Positions 8,028 through 15,055 of a DNA stretch of 64,000 bases are shown piece by piece. Made by a program: the position numbers and the translations under genes. Origin of the DNA: Kushneria phosphatilytica. GTDB taxonomy: Bacteria; Pseudomonadota; Gammaproteobacteria; Pseudomonadales; Halomonadaceae. The stretch covers positions 186,001 through 250,000 of the forward strand of contig NZ_CP043420.1 of assembly GCF_008247605.1 (NCBI RefSeq). The letters are read 5' to 3'. Each line of letters opens with the position of its first letter. Positions within the stretch are counted from its first letter, which is position 1. The notes beneath the pieces are model-generated. The model saw only the letters and a program-made list of their open reading frames with translations. It made no database searches and was not told where the DNA came from.

Positions 8028-10070
8028 TCAGCGTCGATGGACAGGCGGTTGACCCGACAGATAAGCAATCATGTTGTCTTCAAGACGCTGGCGTGCTTCG
8101 CTTTGACAGTCGATCTTATCCAGCGCTGGCTGAAACCGTTTGGCTACCCTTGCCCAGCCGAGCTCGCCGGGCAGGGGATTGTCGATATATTGACGAATAA
8201 CTCTGGCAAATCTGGCAGGTGCTTCGAATGTCATCCGGTAGGAGTTGTCCTGTTCTCCTATGATGAGCCCCGAGAGGGTTTTTGTCTGAATCCGTTTCAT
8301 GACCACCTTGGTAATGTTTGTGGTCGTTTCACCGCAAGCGCCATGACGCCATATTCTGGCCTTGGCATAGCCGGCAATCAGAGGGGTAAAGCGTGGTTCC
8401 GGCCCTGCGGGATCATAGCGCCCGATTCTCGATACCTTTTCTTCGGCATGTAGAGAGAGCATGTCCTCAATGGCCAGGGTCTCCAGCATTTCAAACGCGC
8501 CATTCGCCATTAATCCGAGTCGGTAGCTGATGGCATTATCGGTTGGGCCGAAGGTCTCATCCCGTTGAGCCGCTCTCGCCTGTGCCAGCATCGTATTGTT
8601 CTCTCTCGTTGATCTGACGCCATCACAATCGATAAAAGCCTTGTCATGCTCAAAGAGGGCAGTGGTGAAGTCACAGCGCATTTGAGCGTACTGTTTTTGC
8701 GTTTCATGAGTGAGATTGAAATGGGAAAGAACCGTCGGATTGATACGTTTCGGTTGAAGATGTGCCGGAAAGGATGGGTCGACAGGGCGTAGCTCAAGCG
8801 TCTCCGGTTTGGCTCCGAAGCGGTGATTCCAGGCGTCGTATCGCACCTTGTCAAACAGCAGACTGGCCCTTTTGCAATCCATGCTGGCTATGGCCTCGAC
8901 ATTCCTGCTTTTGCCCTCACCAGTGAGGCGCTGCTGTATACGATGTTGCATCGCCTGGCAATCGCTGTCGTCCAGTTCGAAGTAGGCATTGAAGAGATCG
9001 TCCGGATGCGGATTCAGGTGACCGTTGGCGATGGCTTCGGAGATGCCATCTTCCGGAATGCCCAAAGCATCTGCCAGGGCGATCAGTTGTGGCAGGGCCG
9101 GGCGCTTCTGATCGAAACGTCCGGACTCACGGGAGAGAACCTCTTTTACCCGGGCAGCATCCCTGACAGTGACTTCGGCACCACTGGCGGTCCGTGCAGG
9201 GGGTACAAGCCGAACCATGGATTGCTCCCCGTCAGGATGTTCGAGCAATACCCTGACCGTGTTACCGCGACTGAAACCACGATGGATCAGGCTGAGATGG
9301 CCGGCTGGATCTGCTGCTGCCTGATCGACCATCAGGATCAGGTCCTTTTGCCGTACGCCGGCGCCATGGGCCGAGCTGCCGGGGGTGACACCCGTCACCA
9401 GGGAGGTTGGACCGAATCCCCGGCGCCCCGGGCCCTTGGCAAGGCTCAGGCCCGTTCGCTCATCCCGAAGAATCTCGCTCTCTGCTGGCGGGGAGGAAGC
9501 CAGCATCAGCCTGGGCTTTGCCCGTGAGTTCTGCCTGAGCGTCAGACGCCCCTTTCGCCAGTCAGGGCCCCCGGGAACATTTGACCAACGAAAATCCCAC
9601 CGGTTGGCGCGCACCTGTTTCAGGGAGATGTAGCCTCCCTTGCAACGACCGTAAAGGATCTGCTCCTGGAGCTGTATCTGGCCGTGTTTCTCGCGCAGCA
9701 CGGAAGCCGTCCCACCACACTGCCAGGCGGGATAATCGATATATATTCGGTCATTTCGACCCCGAATGCGTACCGGGTATGTCGTGCGCGAGGTCATGCC
9801 CTGCTTCGTAGTTCCGGTAAACTCGAAGTCTACGGGGGCATCCTCGGGCAGGGGCGAGGAGGAAACGGTTTGCGTTTTATTCTGCGCAGCCGTCGATTCG
9901 GTGGATGGCCGTGCTGGTGGGGGGCGAGGGGCCCCTTGAGGCGTATCTGCGAGAAAGTCATCAGATCGCATTGAGAAATGCTCGTCGTTCGAAGAGAGCA
10001 TCCGGGTCAGTGAATCGACAGGCGGCTGCTGCGCCAACAGGAAAACGGCAAAGAGCATCTCGTGGATCAT
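8028..10070 (-). CDS. secreted PDZ-domain protein of unknown function
   Basis: A 680-residue protein with a short N-terminal hydrophobic leader (MIHEMLFAVFLLAQ), a Pro/Ser/Thr-rich linker to about residue 80, and a beta-rich region with a Cys pair (118 and 143) to about 185. A PDZ-like domain spans about 205-292 (TGLSLAKGP, then VTGVTPGSSAHGAGVRQKDL). The remaining 390 residues, helical with scattered Cys, match nothing I recognise. No protease triad is visible, so it is probably a scaffold or sensor in the periplasm. The start is supported by GGAGA seven bases upstream. The gene stands alone, divergent from the barrel operon. A 10-bp hairpin without a T-run lies 27 bases past the stop. GC is a little lower than the surroundings. 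Confidence 0.6.
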   Translation of the reverse strand: MIHEMLFAVFLLAQQPPVDSLTRMLSSNDEHFSMRSDDFLADTPQGAPRPPPARPSTESTAAQNKTQTVSSSPLPEDAPVDFEFTGTTKQGMTSRTTYPVRIRGRNDRIYIDYPAWQCGGTASVLREKHGQIQLQEQILYGRCKGGYISLKQVRANRWDFRWSNVPGGPDWRKGRLTLRQNSRAKPRLMLASSPPAESEILRDERTGLSLAKGPGRRGFGPTSLVTGVTPGSSAHGAGVRQKDLILMVDQAAADPAGHLSLIHRGFSRGNTVRVLLEHPDGEQSMVRLVPPARTASGAEVTVRDAARVKEVLSRESGRFDQKRPALPQLIALADALGIPEDGISEAIANGHLNPHPDDLFNAYFELDDSDCQAMQHRIQQRLTGEGKSRNVEAIASMDCKRASLLFDKVRYDAWNHRFGAKPETLELRPVDPSFPAHLQPKRINPTVLSHFNLTHETQKQYAQMRCDFTTALFEHDKAFIDCDGVRSTRENNTMLAQARAAQRDETFGPTDNAISYRLGLMANGAFEMLETLAIEDMLSLHAEEKVSRIGRYDPAGPEPRFTPLIAGYAKARIWRHGACGETTTNITKVVMKRIQTKTLSGLIIGEQDNSYRMTFEAPARFARVIRQYIDNPLPGELGWARVAKRFQPALDKIDCQSEARQRLEDNMIAYLSGQPPVHRR

Positions 10071-10373
10071 GAGTCTTCTCCCGATGATGAACGCCCTACA
10101 CTGTTAATAGCACACTGGCTCGACGGCCGACTTTTCCTCTAACGAATCAGCTCTTCTGCAGCATTTTCCGCATAGTGTGGAACGCAAGCGGTATATGCTC
10201 ATGAAGCCTTGCTGGAGCTGCGCTTTTTCTCCCGATCCTCAGTTTACTTAAAGTGTTTGGCGACCCGGCCGAGATTATCCCTGTTACGTTAAATTACATC
10301 CCGTCTCGGACATGCGTGTCCCGGAACACTGCCGTGGATGTGAATCGGTACATGGATGGCCGAGATCCGATCT
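10071..10373. promoter_or_regulatory. divergent intergenic region with duplicated upstream module, copy 1
   Basis: This 303-base gap separates the PDZ gene (minus) from the first barrel gene (plus). Its last 130 bases are repeated before the second barrel gene: GTTTACTTAAAG near 10245, then CTGTTACGTTAAATTACAT at 10281-10299, then GTGGATGTGAATCGGTACA before the start. Shared spacing suggests a conserved promoter or operator module. No coding sequence is seen here. Confidence 0.6.
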
Positions 10374-11528
10374 ATGAGTCCATTGCATTATCTGGTGATT
10401 GCACTGCTGATCCTGATGCCTGCATCTTCACAGGCGCAGGGAGTGGCCGATGGCGATCGTTTGACCTTCAGCGGATTTGGCACCCTTGGACTGATTCACA
10501 ATAGCAGCGACGAAGCAGCGTTCGTTCGCGATCTGGGGCAGCCGAAGGGGGCGCAAGAGGGTTGGAGTGCTCGTACCGATTCGCTGCTGGGTGCCCAGGC
10601 CGCTCTAAAACTGAATGACAGATTTGATGTAACGCTACAGGGCATCAGTCGTTATCACTACAGTGGCGATTTCAGCCCGCAACTGACCTGGGCCTTTGTT
10701 CGCTATACACCTTCTCCTGCCTGGCAGTGGCGGGCCGGTCGACTGGGCTGGGATACCTATATGCTGTCCGATTCCCAGTATGTGGGTTATACCTATTCCT
10801 GGATTCGCCCGCCGGTCGATCATTACGGCATCCTGCAGCTGGCTTGCATTGATGGCGTTGATGTTACCTTCCGTCATCCACTTGGGGGCGGGTTGGCATG
10901 GGTCAAGCTGTTCGCCGGCCGCTCTGATAGCCATCTTGTGCTGTCAGAGGCACTCTCCGCCGAAATGGAGGTCAGCCATCTTTATGGCGGCCATCTCAAC
11001 TACGCCATAGGCCCGTGGCAGTTTCGAGCGAGCTATGCGCAGGCGGATAACGCATCGGATTTTTCCGTGGATCGTGACGCTGCCGCCAAAACGCCGAGCA
11101 CGCTGCTGCTCAACACCCTGCTTGAACAGGCCTTCACTTATGACTCCATCCAGCTCTACTCGTTGGGAGCGACCTATGAGCAGAACAGTTGGCAGCTGCA
11201 GGCAATGCAAAACCGGAGTGTAACCGATCAGGATGGGCGGATTGATTCCGGTTTCATCTCTGCCGGTTATCGAGTGGGCCAGGCAACACCCTATGTCATG
11301 TACTCCCGAATTCAGACCAGCTTTCCCGACATCCCCGCAGGCGAAAGCTTCAGGCAGCAGACCTGGTCGCTTGGGCTGCGCTATGACGTGGCTACCAACC
11401 TGGCCCTGAAGACTCAGCTTGATCGCATTCATGTGCTTGAGCCGGGGCTGCTGTGGCGGAATACCGATGCCGACTGGGAAGGTGAGCGGATCACATTGGT
11501 CAGTCTTGGCCTGGATTTTATCTTCTAG
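10374..11528 (+). CDS. outer-membrane beta-barrel (porin-like) protein, paralogue 1
   Basis: A 384-residue secreted protein. The start at 10374 gives a clean signal peptide (MSPLHYLVIALLILMPASSQ, cleavage near AQG); an in-frame ATG at 10356 would add six residues before it. The mature part begins RLTFSGFGTLGLIHN, shows alternating amphipathic strands and ends LVSLGLDFIF with the terminal Phe needed for outer-membrane insertion. It is about 60% identical by eye to the next gene. A phosphate-binding-like protein and a diguanylate cyclase follow, so the barrel may be the outer-membrane part of a sensing or uptake system for an anion. The ligand is unknown. Confidence 0.75.
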   Translation: MSPLHYLVIALLILMPASSQAQGVADGDRLTFSGFGTLGLIHNSSDEAAFVRDLGQPKGAQEGWSARTDSLLGAQAALKLNDRFDVTLQGISRYHYSGDFSPQLTWAFVRYTPSPAWQWRAGRLGWDTYMLSDSQYVGYTYSWIRPPVDHYGILQLACIDGVDVTFRHPLGGGLAWVKLFAGRSDSHLVLSEALSAEMEVSHLYGGHLNYAIGPWQFRASYAQADNASDFSVDRDAAAKTPSTLLLNTLLEQAFTYDSIQLYSLGATYEQNSWQLQAMQNRSVTDQDGRIDSGFISAGYRVGQATPYVMYSRIQTSFPDIPAGESFRQQTWSLGLRYDVATNLALKTQLDRIHVLEPGLLWRNTDADWEGERITLVSLGLDFIF

Positions 11529-11844
11529 CGTCACGCTGATAGCCCGATCCTCTGCTTGCACTGGTACTGCGGCTGATCAGGACGAGTAGCCTTCCGAAAG
11601 GCATCTTGAGCAATGGCTTCGGTTTTACTGTTTCCTGAATGGGTGCCGAGGGTCTGATGACAGGCTTGCACGGCGTGCCAGTACCTCGCTCATCCGACTG
11701 ATACTTTCCCAGGTTTACTTAAAGATAAACGCGGTTTGGCCGAAACTAGCACTGTTACGTTAATTTACATGCCGGCTTCGGACATTCGCATTTGTCAGAA
11801 CTGCAGCGGCGTGGATCGGTACACGGACGGCCGAGGCGCGATCG
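11529..11844 (+). promoter_or_regulatory. intergenic region with duplicated upstream module, copy 2
   Basis: This 316-base gap between the two barrel genes holds no gene. From about 11712 it repeats the module seen before the first barrel gene: GTTTACTTAAAG (11713-11724), CTGTTACGTTAATTTACAT (11752-11770) and GTGGATCGGTACACGGACGG before the start. The duplication therefore covered both coding and control sequence, so the second gene can be transcribed on its own. Confidence 0.6.
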
Positions 11845-13005
11845 ATGATGACATTGCGATATCTGCTGGTGATTCTGCTGATACTGCTTCCCGTCTCGGC
11901 AGGAGCGCACACGCTGCCCGTCAATGACCGCTTTACCTTCAGCGGCTTCGGTACCCTGGGGTTGATTCACAATAACCTGGCAGAGGCCGATGCCGTACGC
12001 GATACCAGCCAGCCGAAAGGCGCCGATGAAGGTTGGAGTGGCAGGATTGATACAAGGTTGGGGCTACAGGCCGGCCTGAAGTTCACCAACCAACTGGACG
12101 CTGTCGTTCAGGGGATGAGCCAGTATCACGACACCGGGGATTTCAGCCCCGAACTGATGCAGGCCTTTCTGCGTTATTCACCCGATCCGGCCCTTCAGAT
12201 GCGTTTTGGGCGACTGGGCTGGGATGTCGACCTGGTCTCCGACTCGCGTTATGTCGGCTATGCCTATCCCTGGGTGCGGCCCCCTGTCGATCATTTCGGG
12301 ATATTGCAGCTGACGCACATCGATGGCGCCGATGTCACCTACAAGCGGCCCTTCGGCAGCGATCTGGTCTGGCTCAAGCTGTTTGCCGGTCAGACGGACA
12401 GTCGCTTTTACATGTCGGACGATCTGAAGGCAGATTTCGATGCCGATCGTGTTTACGGCAGCCACATCAATTATGAAACCGGCGCGTGGCATTTTCGCCT
12501 GGGATATACCCGGGTTGAATCCGACGTCACCTTTGGTGGCTTTTATACAACACTCATTGAGCAGAACCATGGCATGGATGCCGACCTGTTTCTCAATCAC
12601 CTGATCGGTTTCGATCGTTTGCAACTTTATTCGATCGGCGCCATCTACAATCCGGGTGCGCTCCAGCTGCAAGCCATCTGGAATCGCAATGTACTGGCGA
12701 GTGGCGATACATGGATCGATTCGGGATTTGTCTCGGCGGCCTGGCGCTTCGGCAGCCTCACGCCCTATGTCATTCACTCCCGTGTCGATACGCACGATGA
12801 ACGGGAAGATCCCATCGGCTCCAACGTGAAACAGCGCACCTGGTCGCTGGGGTTGCGCTACGACGTTGCCACCAATGTGGCACTCAAGACCCAGATTGAT
12901 CGCGTACATACATTATCGCCCGGCCTGCTCTGGCGTGATGTTGATGATGACTGGAACGGCGGTTGGGCCACCATGGTCAGCCTCGGGCTGGACTTCGTTT
13001 TCTAG
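11845..13005 (+). CDS. outer-membrane beta-barrel (porin-like) protein, paralogue 2
   Basis: A 386-residue paralogue of the preceding gene with signal peptide MMTLRYLLVILLILLPVSAG, mature start FTFSGFGTLGLIHNN and terminal LGLDFVF. Blocks shared with paralogue 1 include RPPVDHFGILQL, QRTWSLGLRYDVATN and PGLLWR, while the middle (residues 185-260) is more divergent and holds an extra acidic loop. This pattern fits conserved strands with variable surface loops, so the two may differ in ligand or phage exposure. Its stop codon overlaps the ribosome site of the next gene, indicating one transcript with the binding protein and cyclase. Confidence 0.75.
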   Translation: MMTLRYLLVILLILLPVSAGAHTLPVNDRFTFSGFGTLGLIHNNLAEADAVRDTSQPKGADEGWSGRIDTRLGLQAGLKFTNQLDAVVQGMSQYHDTGDFSPELMQAFLRYSPDPALQMRFGRLGWDVDLVSDSRYVGYAYPWVRPPVDHFGILQLTHIDGADVTYKRPFGSDLVWLKLFAGQTDSRFYMSDDLKADFDADRVYGSHINYETGAWHFRLGYTRVESDVTFGGFYTTLIEQNHGMDADLFLNHLIGFDRLQLYSIGAIYNPGALQLQAIWNRNVLASGDTWIDSGFVSAAWRFGSLTPYVIHSRVDTHDEREDPIGSNVKQRTWSLGLRYDVATNVALKTQIDRVHTLSPGLLWRDVDDDWNGGWATMVSLGLDFVF

Positions 13006-13015
13006 GAGTATGGCC

Positions 13016-13432
13016 ATGACCCGATTTCGTTATCTCATCGCTGCATCCCTGTTGCTGACTGGTGGGCTGGCCCAGGCCGATATCGCCGTGGTAGCCAATG
13101 CCCACAGTGGAGTGAGTCAGCTGAGTCGCAGTGATGCCATCAATATCTTCATGGGTCGTTATCGCAAGCTGCCCGGAGGAGCGCTGGCGCTGCCGATCGA
13201 CCTGGCGCCTCTCAAGGCGCGCTTCTATCAGGTATTGGTCAACAAGGATCTGGCCGAAATCAATTCCTATTGGGCACGTCTGGTCTTCTCCGGCCAGGGG
13301 ACGCCGCCGCAGCAGGCCGATACGACAACCGAAGTAACGGCGCTGGTGCTTCATAACCCCAGTGCGCTCGGCTATGTCGATATCGATCACGTCACTCCCG
13401 AGCTGCATGTCGTGCTCGTGTTGCACGAGTAA
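13016..13432 (+). CDS. small PstS-like periplasmic phosphate-binding-family protein
   Basis: A 138-residue protein with signal peptide MTRFRYLIAASLLLTGGLAQA and a body reading IAVVANAHSGVSQLSRSDAINIFMGRYRKLPGG, the signature of short PstS-like binding proteins. Full PstS is about 320 residues, so this is a single-lobe relative. AGGAG at 13004-13008, overlapping the previous stop, fits ATG 13016 (seven-base spacing) better than ATG 13010. It sits between a barrel gene and a sensor cyclase, so a role as ligand-sensing partner of the cyclase is plausible; this is inference. Confidence 0.75.
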   Translation: MTRFRYLIAASLLLTGGLAQADIAVVANAHSGVSQLSRSDAINIFMGRYRKLPGGALALPIDLAPLKARFYQVLVNKDLAEINSYWARLVFSGQGTPPQQADTTTEVTALVLHNPSALGYVDIDHVTPELHVVLVLHE

Positions 13433-13437
13433 CTCCC

Positions 13438-15036
13438 ATGGGACGCCTTTTTGAGCTTTTTCGTACCCGCCTGGCGTTGCGTGCAGCGGCCATCATCCTG
13501 GTGATGGTGGCGTTGCTGGGCATTGGATTTCTGCAGCTGGCAATTCATGTTCGCGCCGATAGCGAACAGCAAACCCAGGCGAAGCGGCTGGAGCAATTGC
13601 TCTCTACCGTGGAGCGCACCACCCAGATCGCCTGTTTTCTGGGCGATCGACAGCTGGCGGGTGAGGTGGCTGATGGCCTGCTGAGCAATCGGATTGTCAG
13701 CGAGGTGCGTATCGTGCGCCAAAATGGTGATGTGCTTGCGGACAGTCGCTCCGCTGTTGCGTCTCGGGAGGGGGCGCCGGTCAGCCGAATCGTGCACTCT
13801 CCCTTCGAACCTGACAAGACGATGTGTCATATCGCTCTGATACCCGATCAGGAGCGCATCGATGCCGTGGTCGCCGAAGCCTCACGCTTTCTGGCAGTTG
13901 CACTGCTGATACAGCTGGCGGGTGTCGGTATCTGTGTGGTGATGGTGGTGGTGTATTTTGTCACCCGTCCGATCACCGGTATCTCGCATCGCCTGAGCGA
14001 ACTGGAAGCGGAGACCGGTCATAAACTGCAGGCGCCGCGTGGCAATCGTCATGATGAAATCGGCCAACTGGTGGCCAGTGTCAACGCCATGATTGATCAT
14101 CTGGTTACCAGTCTGAGCGAAGAGCGGCGCCTGCGGATGGAGCGTGAAGTTGAAGAGCGGCGCTATCGCACCATCTTCGACAATGTCGAGGCGGGTATTT
14201 TCGAGCTCGATGGCGAGGGACGGGTCATGGTCGCGAATCCTGCCTTTCGACGCCTGTTTCAGCTTTCCGAGGAGTTCGATCCACGTCAGCGCCGGGTGGC
14301 ACTGGCCGAACTGGCCGGCAAGGGAGGTCCGACAGCAGAAGAGCTGAGCCGATACAGAGAGCCCGGGCGAACACGTGAGTGGGAGATCGCGCTTGATGGT
14401 GGGGCCATCAAACGCTGGGTCAGTGTTCTGCTGAGTCGTTTGGAAGAAGGTCGGCTACAGGGTGTGGCGCACGACATTACAGAGCGCAAACTGGCGACCG
14501 ACGCGGCTGAGCAACTGGCCATGACCGATCCACTGACAGGGTTGGGTAATCGGCTGGGGCTGGAGCGGCGGCTGGCCGTGATAACCCGTCACCATCGACT
14601 TTATCCCGAGCGCGCTCATGCGCTGGTACTGCTCGACTTCGATCACTTCAAGCATGTCAACGATACCTGGGGGCACCAGGCCGGTGACCGAGTGCTCAGG
14701 CATGTGGCCGATCTGTTGTCCGGGCTGGTTAGCCAGCGGGACTATCTGGCCCGGCTGGGGGGTGACGAGTTCGTCATGGTGCTCGATGGCTACGGCCAGC
14801 GTGAACCGGTAGCGGCGCTGTTGGTACGATTTCTGGAAGAACTGGGCGACCCCATTGTCCTGAATGAAACCACCCGGATTCGGATGGGGGCCAGTATCGG
14901 AGTGGCAATGCTGGGACCGGACACGGTGGATGCCCAGGAAGCCATGCGTTTTGCCGACCAGGCGATGTACCGCGCCAAGCGTGCCGGTCGCAACACCTGG
15001 CGGTTCCATCAGACAGCCTCCGAGCTGCACTCCTGA
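13438..15036 (+). CDS. membrane diguanylate cyclase with HAMP and PAS domains
   Basis: A 532-residue sensor cyclase that would make cyclic di-GMP from two GTP. Order: helix 1 (about 14-37), periplasmic sensor (38-150), helix 2 (about 152-176), HAMP (177-230), PAS (235-352) and GGDEF domain (360-525). The active loop is an intact GGDEF at 441-445. The inhibitory RxxD site five residues before it reads SQRD, so the usual product-inhibition Arg is missing. It starts five bases after the PstS-like gene, so the two are coupled. The periplasmic domain probably receives the signal from that protein, in the way YfiR acts on YfiN; this is inference by analogy. It converges on the TRAP operon. Confidence 0.85.
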   Translation: MGRLFELFRTRLALRAAAIILVMVALLGIGFLQLAIHVRADSEQQTQAKRLEQLLSTVERTTQIACFLGDRQLAGEVADGLLSNRIVSEVRIVRQNGDVLADSRSAVASREGAPVSRIVHSPFEPDKTMCHIALIPDQERIDAVVAEASRFLAVALLIQLAGVGICVVMVVVYFVTRPITGISHRLSELEAETGHKLQAPRGNRHDEIGQLVASVNAMIDHLVTSLSEERRLRMEREVEERRYRTIFDNVEAGIFELDGEGRVMVANPAFRRLFQLSEEFDPRQRRVALAELAGKGGPTAEELSRYREPGRTREWEIALDGGAIKRWVSVLLSRLEEGRLQGVAHDITERKLATDAAEQLAMTDPLTGLGNRLGLERRLAVITRHHRLYPERAHALVLLDFDHFKHVNDTWGHQAGDRVLRHVADLLSGLVSQRDYLARLGGDEFVMVLDGYGQREPVAALLVRFLEELGDPIVLNETTRIRMGASIGVAMLGPDTVDAQEAMRFADQAMYRAKRAGRNTWRFHQTASELHS

Positions 15037-15055
15037 TGCTCGGAGGCCGCAAGGG

